DNA from: Altibacter sp. HG106 | Lineage (GTDB): Bacteria; Bacteroidota; Bacteroidia; Flavobacteriales; Flavobacteriaceae | Assembly (NCBI RefSeq): GCF_028561755.1 | Contig: NZ_JAQQTD010000006.1 | Coordinates: 62,001-126,000, forward strand | Reading direction: 5' to 3' | DNA: 64,000 nt | Part shown: in pieces, positions 48,681 through 57,420 of the stretch | Numbering within the stretch: the stretch's first letter is position 1 | Layout: every line of letters begins with the position of its first letter | Translations under genes and position numbers: made by a program | The notes under the pieces: model-generated | Told to the model about the DNA's origin: nothing | Databases searched by the model: none | The model's input: only the letters and a program-made list of their open reading frames with translations

Positions 48681-49112
48681 TTAGTCTTCGTCAATGAGGA
48701 GGTTTAGATTCACGGTAATGTTATCGCGCGTTGCTTTTGAAAAGGGACAAACCTCATGTGCTTTATTAACGAGCATTTCACCCGTTTCGGTATCAACATT
48801 CGGGATGTAAACATCTAAGGTAGCCTCTAGGAAAAACCCTTCCTTATCCTTACAAAAACCAATGGTTGCTTTAACACTCAAATTGTCCTCGTCTATGTCG
48901 ATATCTTCAGCAGCCGCTACCGATTGCACCGCACCGCCAAAGCAAGCAGCATAGGCGCATCCAAACAATTGCTCTGGGTTGGCGCCGTCGCCCCCATCGC
49001 CTCCCATCGATTTAGGGACCGATAAGGATAGGTCGACAGGACCGTTGTCACTCTTCACGTGGCCTTTTCGCCCGCCGGTGGCGGTAGAAATACCTTCATA
49101 TAATGTTTTCAT
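48681..49112 (-). CDS. ohr: Organic hydroperoxide resistance protein (Ohr/OsmC family)
   Basis: The 143-residue protein has both redox cysteines of Ohr: one in GCAYAACFGGAVQSVA (about 51-66) and one in AHEVCPFSKATRDN (about 118-131). The catalytic Arg region lies in the N-terminal sheet (ATGGRKGHVKS). Ohr reduces organic peroxides using the Cys pair with a lipoyl donor. It is monocistronic and diverges from meaB. A MarR-type OhrR is not next to it. Confidence 0.9.
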   Translation of the reverse strand: MKTLYEGISTATGGRKGHVKSDNGPVDLSLSVPKSMGGDGGDGANPEQLFGCAYAACFGGAVQSVAAAEDIDIDEDNLSVKATIGFCKDKEGFFLEATLDVYIPNVDTETGEMLVNKAHEVCPFSKATRDNITVNLNLLIDED

Positions 49113-49201
49113 GATTATTTTATTTGGTTTGAATAATCAATATACCAAGGTTGCGTATTTTTAAGAAACCCTTATTCATAAAATTGTCATAAATTTCACG
49201 C

Positions 49202-50284
49202 ATGGCGGAAGAGAAACAGGACAGCGGAGCCCTTTCAGAAAAAGACGGCGTTACCACGCCCACCAACCTCAGTAAACAGGCGGCAGCGACCATTAAACAG
49301 AAACGAAAGCAATCCATTTCAGTCGAAACCCTGGTGGCCCAGCTGAAATTAGGAGACACCACTGCGTTAAGTCGGGCCATCACCTATATTGAAAGCGAAG
49401 CCCCACAACATCAAAACATCAGCAAATCGATTTTAGAACAATGCCTCCAGCATGCCGTTCCTTCCTTTAGAATTGGAATTACAGGAGTGCCCGGCGTGGG
49501 TAAAAGCACCTTTATTGAGCGCTTCGGAACCTATCTCACCAAAAAAGGACATCGGGTGGCAGTTCTTGCAGTGGATCCCAGTAGTACCGTAAGTCGGGGC
49601 AGCATTTTAGGCGATAAGACACGCATGGAGTCGCTGGTAAAAGACCCAAATGCCTACATTCGCCCTTCCTCCAGTGGAACTTCCTTAGGAGGCGTAGCCC
49701 GTAAAACCCGTGAAGCTATTATTCTCTGTGAAGCCGCAGGCTTTGATACCATCATTATAGAAACGGTGGGGGTAGGACAAAGTGAAACAGCCGTACACTC
49801 CATGACCGATTTCTTTTTACTTCTGAAGCTCGCCGGTGCCGGCGATGAACTGCAAGGTATGAAACGGGGAATTATGGAAATGGCCGATGCGATTGTGATC
49901 AACAAAGCCGACGGAGACAATGTGAAGGCTGCAAAACTCGCCCGAACTGAGTTCAATCGTGCCCTGCATTTGTTTCCGCCGAAGGAAAGCCAATGGACCC
50001 CAAAGGCTATGACCTGTAGTGCGCTGAAGGACGAAGGGATTGATACGGTATGGGAGGCGCTTCAGGATTATCTTGATACGGTAAAGGACAACGGATATTT
50101 TTCAGAAAAGCGAAAGCAACAGAACCGATTTTGGTTGCTTCAAACTATTGAGAATACGTTACAGCAAGCATTCTTTAGTAATGTAGAGGTTAAAAAAGCA
50201 TTTGAGGCGCAACTTGAGCGTATTCACGAGCAAAAAACAACCCCTTTCGAAGCCGCAGCCTATCTGCTTTCACTTACGAAATAA
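49202..50284 (+). CDS. meaB: Methylmalonyl-CoA mutase-associated GTPase MeaB
   Basis: The 360-residue G3E-family GTPase has Walker A IGITGVPGVGKSTF (91-104), AVDPSSTVSRGSILGDKTRM, the switch region IIIETVGVGQSE and the base-recognition NKADGDN. MeaB loads and protects adenosylcobalamin in methylmalonyl-CoA mutase. With the PduO-type adenosyltransferase at 39164-39736 it indicates use of B12 for propionyl-CoA or succinyl-CoA interconversion; the mutase genes lie elsewhere. Its stop overlaps the convergent epimerase gene by 11 bases. Confidence 0.93.
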   Translation: MAEEKQDSGALSEKDGVTTPTNLSKQAAATIKQKRKQSISVETLVAQLKLGDTTALSRAITYIESEAPQHQNISKSILEQCLQHAVPSFRIGITGVPGVGKSTFIERFGTYLTKKGHRVAVLAVDPSSTVSRGSILGDKTRMESLVKDPNAYIRPSSSGTSLGGVARKTREAIILCEAAGFDTIIIETVGVGQSETAVHSMTDFFLLLKLAGAGDELQGMKRGIMEMADAIVINKADGDNVKAAKLARTEFNRALHLFPPKESQWTPKAMTCSALKDEGIDTVWEALQDYLDTVKDNGYFSEKRKQQNRFWLLQTIENTLQQAFFSNVEVKKAFEAQLERIHEQKTTPFEAAAYLLSLTK

Positions 50285-51218
50285 AATGTTCCTGAAACCA
50301 CGCGACCTGTGCTTCTAATCCCGTTTTTAGCGACGTTTTCGGGTTATAGCCAAGAACTTTTTTGGCTTTATCAATATTTGCCTTCGTTCGGGATTGATCG
50401 CCGGGACGCGGAGGTTGCACATCGACCTGAATAGTGGTATCTAGAATTTCTTCTACCGTAGCAATCCCGGTCGCTGTACTATTTTCTTTTTCAGTGCCCA
50501 GATTAAAAATCTCACCATTACATTCGGTTTCCTTTCCAATCACGCTCACAATACCATCAACAATATCCTGAACATATGTAAAGCTGCGCAGGTGATGTTC
50601 GCTTCCTTCAAAAAGCGGAAACGGCTTCCTGTTTAAGCCACAATCGATTAAACGGGTGTAAAGCTTATCGGGGCGTTCTCTAGGGCCATACACCGAATAC
50701 AACCGTAGGGACGTCCCGGTTAAGAGTCCGCGGCGAACATAGGCCAACACCAATTGTTCGGCGGCCAATTTGGTAACACCGTACCAAGAAGCTGGGCGCG
50801 GAGCTTCGTCTTCGGTCATGGTGGCTTCCAAACCATAGATAGAGGAGGTGGCCATATTCACAAAATACGGTCGTTGTGATATGGTTTCAAGCGCTTCGAG
50901 CAGTCGGTGCGTCGCCAATACGTTATTTTCATAATAGTCGCGAAAGGTACTGGTAGAAGCAATTCCCGGCTGAGCTGCAAAGTGAAAAACGTGCGTGAAC
51001 TCGTTTTCCAATAATTCGCCTAAATGAGACAGGCGAAGGTCTAATTGCTGCACGACAATGCCTTGTTGGGAGAGTGCCACAGCGTTGCGCTTTTTTAATT
51101 CGGGATCGTAGTACGGAGAAAAATTATCGATTGCAACTACCTCACACCCCATGCCTTGTAAGCGTTGTGCAGTGTGCGATCCAATAAATCCGGCGGCTCC
51201 GGTAACGAGTGCTTTCAT
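50274..51218 (-). CDS. NAD-dependent sugar epimerase (UDP-glucuronate 4-epimerase-like)
   Basis: The 314-residue extended SDR has the NAD motif VTGAAGFIGSH, AAQPGIASTSTFRDYYENNV, the catalytic SSIYG serine and YGVTK tyrosine-lysine pair. The Q-P-G-I element resembles UDP-glucuronate 4-epimerases. It would interconvert UDP-sugars at C4 for surface glycans. It diverges from the GT2 gene at 51313 and may supply that three-gene cluster. UDP-glucose 4-epimerase is the alternative. Confidence 0.82.
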   Translation of the reverse strand: MKALVTGAAGFIGSHTAQRLQGMGCEVVAIDNFSPYYDPELKKRNAVALSQQGIVVQQLDLRLSHLGELLENEFTHVFHFAAQPGIASTSTFRDYYENNVLATHRLLEALETISQRPYFVNMATSSIYGLEATMTEDEAPRPASWYGVTKLAAEQLVLAYVRRGLLTGTSLRLYSVYGPRERPDKLYTRLIDCGLNRKPFPLFEGSEHHLRSFTYVQDIVDGIVSVIGKETECNGEIFNLGTEKENSTATGIATVEEILDTTIQVDVQPPRPGDQSRTKANIDKAKKVLGYNPKTSLKTGLEAQVAWFQEHFIS

Positions 51219-51282
51219 AGGTACGATTCGACATACAAAGAAACCATTTTTTTATGGTTCTGGGTATTCTGCAAAAAAGAAA

Positions 51283-51290
51283 TACTTTTG
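51283..51290 (+). promoter_or_regulatory. -7 promoter element upstream of 51313-54276
   Basis: TACTTTTG is an exact match to TAnnTTTG. It lies 23 bases before the ATG at 51313 in the 94-base divergent spacer. The -33 element is not evident. Confidence 0.6.
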
Positions 51291-51312
51291 CAGGGATAAC
51301 CTGCGATCGAAT

Positions 51313-52023
51313 ATGTACGAGTTTACCGTCATTATACCCGTGTACAACGAAGAAGACAATCTGGAACGGGTAGAACAAGAACTTTTAGCGTATCTAACAA
51401 TCGCTAGCAAGAAAACGAAGGTGCTTTTTGTAAATGACGGCTCAAAGGATGCGAGCCAGTCGCTGATAGAAGCCATTTGCCTTCGAAATGAAGCGTTTAC
51501 ATATATCTCCTTTGTCGAAAATCGAGGCCTAAGCGCTGCCATTAAAGCCGGATTCGATCATGTAGAGACTCCGCTGTTGGGATACATCGACAGCGACCTG
51601 CAAACCGCTCCCGCAGATTTTAACCTGTTACTAGAGCATATCGATGATCACGAATTGGTGACGGGAGTTCGGGCAGATCGCAAAGATTCCTTCGTAAAAA
51701 ACACCTCTTCGAGAATTGCCAACGGAATTCGCAGAGCGTTTACCCATGATGGCATGGACGATACAGGATGCCCGTTAAAGGTGATCAAAACCGAGTACGC
51801 CAAACGCATCCCGATGTTCAAAGGATTGCACCGATTCCTTCCTGCCATGATTTTATTACAGAAGGGCCGCATCGTTCAAATTCCGGTGCGGCATTTTCCA
51901 AGGGTGGCGGGAACCGCGAAATTCGGACTCTGGAACCGACTGCTAGGTCCGTTGATGGATTGTTTCGCCTATCTTTGGATGAAACGAAAGTATATCAATT
52001 ACGAGATCCAAGACCAAGGATGA
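51313..52023 (+). CDS. DPM1-like glycosyltransferase family 2, soluble
   Basis: The 236-residue protein starts at ATG 51313 (MYEFTVIIPVYNEEDNL). FVNDGSKDASQS (about 38-49) and the DxD-like IDSDLQTAPADF (about 95-106) place it with DPM1/GtrB-type enzymes that load sugars on polyprenyl phosphate. Unlike GtrB at 3176-4105 it lacks C-terminal membrane helices, ending soon after LMDCFAYLWMKRKYINYE. The stop overlaps the next ATG (ATGA). The membrane protein next in line may provide its membrane anchor or flippase. Confidence 0.82.
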   Translation: MYEFTVIIPVYNEEDNLERVEQELLAYLTIASKKTKVLFVNDGSKDASQSLIEAICLRNEAFTYISFVENRGLSAAIKAGFDHVETPLLGYIDSDLQTAPADFNLLLEHIDDHELVTGVRADRKDSFVKNTSSRIANGIRRAFTHDGMDDTGCPLKVIKTEYAKRIPMFKGLHRFLPAMILLQKGRIVQIPVRHFPRVAGTAKFGLWNRLLGPLMDCFAYLWMKRKYINYEIQDQG

Positions 52024-52652
52024 GCACGGCGCTTATTTATGGCATCGGCTTTCTGGCACAGCTCCTTTTTTCAGGACGCTTGCTCCTACAATGGATTCTT
52101 TCGGAACGGCAAAAAAGAATTATCACTCCTTCCCTCTTCTGGAAACTTAGTCTATTCGCCTCTTTTTTGTTATTCGTTTATGGGTATTTGCGAGATGACT
52201 TTGCCATCATGTTGGGGCAAACGCTTACGTACTTTATCTATATTCGAAACCTACAACTACAAGGCGAATGGTACAAATCACCCAAAATTTTACGCTGGTT
52301 CTTACTCGTCTTCCCGGTGCTGGTAGTGATTTATGGCTACAACAACGGTCAATACGACGCGGTAGAACTATTTCAGAATGAAGCCATCCCTGTCTGGCTT
52401 TTATGGTTGGGAATCATCGCGCAGCTTATTTTTACCCTCCGCTTTGTCTATCAATGGATGATTTCCGAAAAAACAAAAACCTCCCAGCTCCCTGTTGGTT
52501 TCTGGCGTCTCAGTGTGTTGGGGGCCGCCTTAATTCTTACCTACGCTATCTTTAGAAAAGACCCGGTAATGTTTGTAGGGCACAGCGCCGGTTTGATTAT
52601 TTATATTCGAAATATCTTCATCGGAAAAAAAGAACGCCATGAAAACGCTTGA
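52020..52652 (+). CDS. LAB_N-domain membrane protein
   Basis: The 210-residue protein consists of two similar halves of about three membrane spans each, with IYGIGFLAQLLFSGRLLLQW (residues about 5-24) echoed by LWLGIIAQLIFTLRFVYQWM (about 137-156). This is the lipid-A-disaccharide synthase N-terminal domain (LAB_N), here without the LpxB catalytic part. Stand-alone LAB_N proteins of this kind occur next to GT2 and ArnT-like genes in many bacteria. Their job is not established; a role in translocating polyprenyl-linked sugars fits the neighbourhood. It is coupled to both neighbours by overlaps. Confidence 0.82.
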   Translation: MSTALIYGIGFLAQLLFSGRLLLQWILSERQKRIITPSLFWKLSLFASFLLFVYGYLRDDFAIMLGQTLTYFIYIRNLQLQGEWYKSPKILRWFLLVFPVLVVIYGYNNGQYDAVELFQNEAIPVWLLWLGIIAQLIFTLRFVYQWMISEKTKTSQLPVGFWRLSVLGAALILTYAIFRKDPVMFVGHSAGLIIYIRNIFIGKKERHENA

Positions 52653-54276
52653 GAAACATCCTATCCTCTTTCTGACCCTGGCGTGTCTTGCCATCTTTTT
52701 CTTTCACCTCGATGCGATCTATATCAATATCATGGAAGCGCGTAACTTTATTACCGCGCGTGAAATGATCGATGATGGGCATTGGCTGCTTACCACACTA
52801 AACGGCGAGCCACGCTATCAAAAACCTCCACTACCCACATGGTTAACGGCTGCTTCCGGGTTGGTATTCGGACTCAAAAGTATGTTTGGGCTCCGACTTC
52901 CAGCAGCGCTTATGAGCCTATTATTAGTGCTTACCTCCTATCGACTGGGCAAACGTCTGGCGGGCGATTCGCGCTATGCATTCATTTCAGCCTTAATTCT
53001 GGCCACCTCTTTTTACATCATTTTCTCCGGCCGAAATGGACAATGGGACATTTTTACTCATGCCTTTATGATGGTGGCTATCTACCAAATTTTTCGATGG
53101 TTTCAAACCCAAAAGAAACCGTACGTTCGTGCCCTATGGGCAGGAATTTTTATCGGACTGTCGTTTATGAGCAAAGGTCCGGTTTCGGTGTATGCCCTTT
53201 TTCTACCTTTTCTCATCGCCTTTGGAGTGACCTATCGGTTTCGATCGCTTCGGAAACAACTACTGCCCATCGTACTATTGCTTGTGATTGCAACACTCTG
53301 CTCGGGGTGGTGGCATTGGTATGTGTATACGTTTGATGCCGAAGCCGTCGCTGAAATTACACGCCGTGAAGCGGCCAATTGGACGGGCTACAATGTACGT
53401 CCCTTCTATTATTACTGGAGTTTCTTTACGCAAAGCGGTATTTGGACGCTCCCAGCGTTTATCGGATTGCTCTATCCCTATCTGAAGAACCGCGTAAGTA
53501 ACAAAAAGGGGTATCAATTCACGCTGCTTTGGACGCTAGTTGCCGTAGTGCTGCTCTCTATTATTCCTGAAAAAAAATCGCGTTACCTGCTGCCGGTCTT
53601 AATTCCTATGGCCTTAAATACCGCATATTACATAGAATATCTGTTTCGAAAATTTCGCAACCTCCCCCATAAAGGGGAAACCATTCCCGTGTTCTTTAAT
53701 TTCGGACTGATCGCTTTCATCGGACTTGCATTCCCGATCGCGGGCTATGTTCTTTTGAAAGATCAACTTACCGGGCAATGGGTATGGTTTGTATTGCTTT
53801 GTGTGTCTCTGGTAGTTATAAGTCTGCTCATGCTTCGACATTTACGTTGGAAGCGCATCAAACCGGTATTCTACCTGACCATCGCTTTTATTATCGCCAT
53901 TATTTCCTTCGGAATGCCTATGGCGTCTGCTCTCACCGTAAATCCGGAGTATCGGCCACTTTCTGAATTGCAGGATTGGCAAGCAAACAATGCGCTTCCG
54001 GTCTATGAATTAGGCGGCTTTACGCCAGAATTGATCTGGGACTATGGAAAACCCATCCCCGTGCTCACCGAAGACGGCGTGACGGAAGTTCCCGAAGAGG
54101 CTGCTTTTGGAATCTTGGTGGCCGAAGAAAACCTTCCAGTACTCGAACAAGAATTTCCGAAGCAACACTTCGCCGTAGAGAAAGTGATACGTTATGACAT
54201 GAACCCGGTAGGGCCTGAGCATCGCAATCATAAGCCAAGGCTGTACCGAGATTTGTATCTAGTTAGAAAGCGCTAA
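52639..54276 (+). CDS. ArnT-like GT-C glycosyltransferase
   Basis: The 545-residue protein has an N-terminal span and the acidic catalytic loop EARNFITAREMIDDG (about 32-46), followed by PRYQKPPLPTWL (about 56-67), a hallmark of ArnT/PMT_2 enzymes. Roughly 11 further spans cover residues 75-420, and a soluble C-terminal domain follows. It would transfer a sugar from polyprenyl phosphate to lipid A or another periplasmic acceptor. It overlaps the LAB_N gene by 14 bases and the convergent PAP2 gene by 18. Lipid A glycosylation is a reasonable but unproven role. Confidence 0.85.
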   Translation: MKTLEKHPILFLTLACLAIFFFHLDAIYINIMEARNFITAREMIDDGHWLLTTLNGEPRYQKPPLPTWLTAASGLVFGLKSMFGLRLPAALMSLLLVLTSYRLGKRLAGDSRYAFISALILATSFYIIFSGRNGQWDIFTHAFMMVAIYQIFRWFQTQKKPYVRALWAGIFIGLSFMSKGPVSVYALFLPFLIAFGVTYRFRSLRKQLLPIVLLLVIATLCSGWWHWYVYTFDAEAVAEITRREAANWTGYNVRPFYYYWSFFTQSGIWTLPAFIGLLYPYLKNRVSNKKGYQFTLLWTLVAVVLLSIIPEKKSRYLLPVLIPMALNTAYYIEYLFRKFRNLPHKGETIPVFFNFGLIAFIGLAFPIAGYVLLKDQLTGQWVWFVLLCVSLVVISLLMLRHLRWKRIKPVFYLTIAFIIAIISFGMPMASALTVNPEYRPLSELQDWQANNALPVYELGGFTPELIWDYGKPIPVLTEDGVTEVPEEAAFGILVAEENLPVLEQEFPKQHFAVEKVIRYDMNPVGPEHRNHKPRLYRDLYLVRKR

Positions 54277-54831
54277 GCGCTGCTGAGCATATTTTTGTAA
54301 GGTGTAAAAGAGTCCTCCCAAACTTCCACCAATCGCCATACCTGTGATAATATCTAATGGATAGTGCACGCCTAAATAAATTCGACTATAGGCAACCAGC
54401 ACAGCCCAGGCAAGGAGCAGAAATGGCAAATAACGGTACCATGAACGCAATACCAACCCTAAAAACACTGCCGCGGCCATGGAGCTGGCGGCATGGGCCG
54501 AGAAATACCCAAATCTACCGCATCGCTTTGCCACAAAGCGCATGGCCTCCTGTAGTTCAGGGACTTGACAGGGTCTAGGCCGCTGTACTCCATATTTAAA
54601 AAGATTGGCCAATTGATCAGTCGCGGTAATCATGAGCGCGACCGCCACCAAAATAAGTACGGTGCGTTTCCAACCATAGTGTTTGAAAATGAGCACTAAC
54701 AATAAGGCATATAGTGGAATGGACGACCATTTTTCGGTTACTATGGTCCAGAACCCGTCCCATGACTCAGACCCTAAGCTGTTGAGAAAGAGAAAAAGTT
54801 CGGTGTCGTATTCCAACAGCTGTTCAATCAT
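54259..54831 (-). CDS. PAP2-family membrane phosphatase
   Basis: The 190-residue protein has about five membrane spans and the three-part PAP2 phosphatase signature: KYGVQRPRP (about 76-84), FSAHAASSMA (about 109-118) and YSRIYLGVHYPLDI (about 145-158) with the catalytic His residues. Such enzymes dephosphorylate undecaprenyl pyrophosphate or the lipid A 1-phosphate. It overlaps the small acidic gene by 8 bases and is convergent with the ArnT-like gene. A lipid A 1-phosphatase role fits the context. Confidence 0.85.
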   Translation of the reverse strand: MIEQLLEYDTELFLFLNSLGSESWDGFWTIVTEKWSSIPLYALLLVLIFKHYGWKRTVLILVAVALMITATDQLANLFKYGVQRPRPCQVPELQEAMRFVAKRCGRFGYFSAHAASSMAAAVFLGLVLRSWYRYLPFLLLAWAVLVAYSRIYLGVHYPLDIITGMAIGGSLGGLFYTLQKYAQQRLALSN

Positions 54832-55054
54832 CCTCGTAGCGTGCTATTTCCCGATCGTAGAACTCGGTTGCCTCTCGAATATAGGTTTCGGTTTCGGTTT
54901 CTAATTCTTTTTGATCGTGCTGATCAAATTCTTCAAGCCACTCTACCTCATCGGTGGTCAAATCGATAATAAATCGAGGAAAATCGGTATGTATCACGAA
55001 CAACGAATCCGGGAAGTCGGAATTATCGCCCATTAAATATTTCGGTATTTCCAT
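54824..55054 (-). CDS. Small acidic protein of unknown function
   Basis: The 76-residue protein starts at ATG 55054 (MEIPKYLMGDNSDFPDSLFV). It is followed by a conserved-looking core IHTDFPRFIIDL and an acidic helical C-terminus (ETETETYIREATEFYD). It resembles a short protein common in Flavobacteriaceae, but I cannot name a family. A TTG three codons upstream is the alternative start. A consensus -7 motif lies 19 bases upstream. The overlap with the PAP2 gene suggests a two-gene operon. Confidence 0.72.
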   Translation of the reverse strand: MEIPKYLMGDNSDFPDSLFVIHTDFPRFIIDLTTDEVEWLEEFDQHDQKELETETETYIREATEFYDREIARYEDD

Positions 55055-55073
55055 GTCAAACAAGTTTACGATA

Positions 55074-55081
55074 CAAAGATA
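55074..55081 (-). promoter_or_regulatory. -7 promoter element upstream of 54824-55054
   Basis: The minus strand reads TATCTTTG, an exact TAnnTTTG match, placed between the MATE gene stop and the small acidic gene. It separates the two transcription units. Confidence 0.55.
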
Positions 55082-55082
55082 C

Positions 55083-56450
55083 TTATTCGGTAATCAATTT
55101 TTTGGACAGTCTGTTAAACCTTAAAAATAACAAGACCCCACAAGTGGTGAGCCCTGCCAATAATCCCAGCCAAATTCCGGAGCTTGCATAATCGGTGTGC
55201 ATTCCTAAATAATAACTTACGGGAAACCCAATCAACCCATACGAAAAGAAGGTAATGGCCGTGGGTACTTTGACATCCTGCATCCCGCGCAAGGCCCCTA
55301 AAAAGACTACTTGTAGCGAATCACTAATCTGAAAAATGGCGGCGATCAACAATAATTTTGAAGCGATGCTCCAAACTTGAAAGTTATCGGCAAATTGTGT
55401 TGCATCATCGTAGTCTAAGTACAACTTCGGAAATTGTTCTCGAAATACGGCGAAGGCAATGGCAAACACTGTAGCGAGCAAGGTATTTAGCAGCACAATG
55501 GAAAAGGTAATACGGCGCAGTTCTCGAAATCGTTTAAGTCCTTTTTGGTTCCCCACACGAATCATGGCCGTAACGCTAAAGCCCGTTGCCACCATAAAGG
55601 TCATGGACGAGAGGTTGAGGGCTATTTGATTGGCTGCTTGTGGATTTTTTCCCAGAATTCCGGACAACCAGATGGCCGCGGTAAAAATGGCTACTTCAAA
55701 AAACATTTGTAGGGCTGAAGGAAAACCGAGATTCATCAATTTTTTGAGCATCACCTTCCGAAGTTCAAAAAACCGTATCTGAAGCACGTAAAAGCGCGAT
55801 TTATGATGCTGCGACATCAAATACCATAAATACGCCAGCATAATGATACGAGACGCGAGCGTCCCAATGGCGGCTCCCACAACGCCCAACTTCGGAAACC
55901 CAAAAGCGCCGAAGATGAAGACATAATTGAGTACAATATTCACTACATTGGCGAGTATAGTGGCGTACATGGGGTAACGTGTCATTGAAAGTCCGTCGCT
56001 ACACTGCTTAAAGGCTTGAAAAATAATCAGAGGAACGAGCGATGCGGCCACAAGCGTTAGATACGGCATTGCCAGTTCGACCACCTCAGCCGGTTGGTTC
56101 ATGATAAACATTAGGGGTTTGGCTCCTAAAACCATCAGAAATAAAGCCACGCCAAGTACCGTACACAGAAAGAGTCCGTGTTTAAACGCAGCCTTCCCCT
56201 TGCCTTCATTCTTTTCACCATCGGCCTCTGCGACCAATGGGGTAATAGCAGTAGAAAACCCGATACCCAGTGACATGGCAATGAACATAAAACTATTCCC
56301 TAAGGATACCGCTGCCAGTTCGGCCGTACCCAATTGCCCTACCATGATATTATCGAAGAATGCCACTAAGGTATGCCCTAACATGCCCAAAATGACCGGA
56401 GTAGCGAGCTGAATATTATAGCGAAATTCTTTGGTGTATTGAGATAACAC
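55083..56450 (-). CDS. MATE-family efflux transporter
   Basis: The 455-residue protein has twelve predicted membrane spans in two homologous halves, with LATPVILGMLGHTLVAFFDN and IMVGQLGTAELAAVSLGNS near the start, typical of the NorM-like MATE family. These transporters export cationic drugs using Na+ or H+ gradients. The start is GTG at 56450; the in-frame stop upstream leaves no ATG. An exact -7 motif lies 17 bases upstream, giving a very short leader. Confidence 0.9.
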   Translation of the reverse strand: MLSQYTKEFRYNIQLATPVILGMLGHTLVAFFDNIMVGQLGTAELAAVSLGNSFMFIAMSLGIGFSTAITPLVAEADGEKNEGKGKAAFKHGLFLCTVLGVALFLMVLGAKPLMFIMNQPAEVVELAMPYLTLVAASLVPLIIFQAFKQCSDGLSMTRYPMYATILANVVNIVLNYVFIFGAFGFPKLGVVGAAIGTLASRIIMLAYLWYLMSQHHKSRFYVLQIRFFELRKVMLKKLMNLGFPSALQMFFEVAIFTAAIWLSGILGKNPQAANQIALNLSSMTFMVATGFSVTAMIRVGNQKGLKRFRELRRITFSIVLLNTLLATVFAIAFAVFREQFPKLYLDYDDATQFADNFQVWSIASKLLLIAAIFQISDSLQVVFLGALRGMQDVKVPTAITFFSYGLIGFPVSYYLGMHTDYASSGIWLGLLAGLTTCGVLLFLRFNRLSKKLITE

Positions 56451-56466
56451 TGCGTGTGCTTTTCAG

Positions 56467-56474
56467 CAAAAATA
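56467..56474 (-). promoter_or_regulatory. -7 promoter element upstream of the MATE gene
   Basis: The minus strand reads TATTTTTG, an exact match to TAnnTTTG, 17 bases before the GTG start. It supports the GTG as start codon. Confidence 0.6.
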
Positions 56475-56566
56475 GAAAATACCCGTGCAACATCCGGGAT
56501 GGATGTGTTGAGAAGTAATCCTTTTGTATCTTTCCTTACGGAAAAAGATCACTAAATTATGAGCCT

Positions 56567-57022
56567 ATGACCTCAAATGCCACCACTCCAGAGGCGTATA
56601 TCGCCACCTTACCGGAAGATCGCAAAGCCCCTATAAAAAAATTGCGGGCCACTATTTTGGAAAACCTGCCCGAAGGTTTCGAAGAACAGATGAATTATGG
56701 CATGTTGGGCTATGTAGTGCCCCACGAACGATATCCCGATGGCTATCATTGCGATCCGAAGCAACCGCTGCCGTTTATGAACGTGGCTTCGCAAAAAAAT
56801 CATATTGCATTGTATCACATGGGACTTTACAGTGATCCCGAGCTTTTAGCGTGGTTCAAAAACGCATATGCGGAACAAGTTACTACCAAACTGGATATGG
56901 GAAAAAGTTGCATTCGCTTCAAAAATCCAAAGCACATTCCATATGAGTTGATTGGTGAATTGACCACAAAAATGACTGCTAACGACTGGATCGAGCGATA
57001 CGAAAAAGCGGTAAAGCGGTGA
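56567..57022 (+). CDS. DUF1801-domain protein
   Basis: The 151-residue protein has the DUF1801 (YdhG/Fra-like) pattern: EAYIATLPEDRKAPIKKLRA (about 9-28), GFEEQMNYGMLGYVVP (about 37-52), then IALYHMGLY and SCIRFKNPKHIPYELI. The fold is a small alpha/beta domain; homologues are implicated in iron handling or remain unknown. The sequence TATCTTTC about 35 bases upstream is close to a -7 element. It is coupled to the next gene by GTGA. Confidence 0.82.
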   Translation: MTSNATTPEAYIATLPEDRKAPIKKLRATILENLPEGFEEQMNYGMLGYVVPHERYPDGYHCDPKQPLPFMNVASQKNHIALYHMGLYSDPELLAWFKNAYAEQVTTKLDMGKSCIRFKNPKHIPYELIGELTTKMTANDWIERYEKAVKR

Positions 57023-57420
57023 AATTAAAGGGCATCTTGCGCTATTGGTTGCTCTCAGTGCTTACGGGAAGCTGTATTGTTTCGGTCTTTTTGTATGTTC
57101 ATGAAGCCGTACTATTGCAATCATTTAGCAATTGGGAAATGCTCTACGGAAATGCCGTGTTTGCGCTGTTTTTTAGCATGCTACTTTCGATTCCCGTTCC
57201 TTTGCTTTTTGTGATACTGTTCTTTTGGACCCGGATGGAAACCAGACCAGCCGACTTCTATATGCGATGGATGTGGGGACTTTCAGGGGTTTATCTGCTA
57301 GTGGGAGTGTTTCAGTCTGGATGGTATGACAGTTTGCGGATACTCTATTTTGGAATTTCTTACGCCCTCCCAGGATGGTTTTTTCTTCGGAAGGAATTAA
57401 AAAAAAGACAAGACTATTAA
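57019..57420 (+). CDS. Unrecognised four-span membrane protein
   Basis: The 133-residue protein starts with GTG overlapping the previous TGA. Four hydrophobic segments are visible (about 8-28, 42-68, 86-102 and 105-124), with the linker RMETRPADFYMRWMWGL. I do not recognise a family. The short loops and lack of charged motifs give no functional clue. It lies between DUF1801 and DUF1853 genes. Confidence 0.6.
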   Translation: MKLKGILRYWLLSVLTGSCIVSVFLYVHEAVLLQSFSNWEMLYGNAVFALFFSMLLSIPVPLLFVILFFWTRMETRPADFYMRWMWGLSGVYLLVGVFQSGWYDSLRILYFGISYALPGWFFLRKELKKRQDY

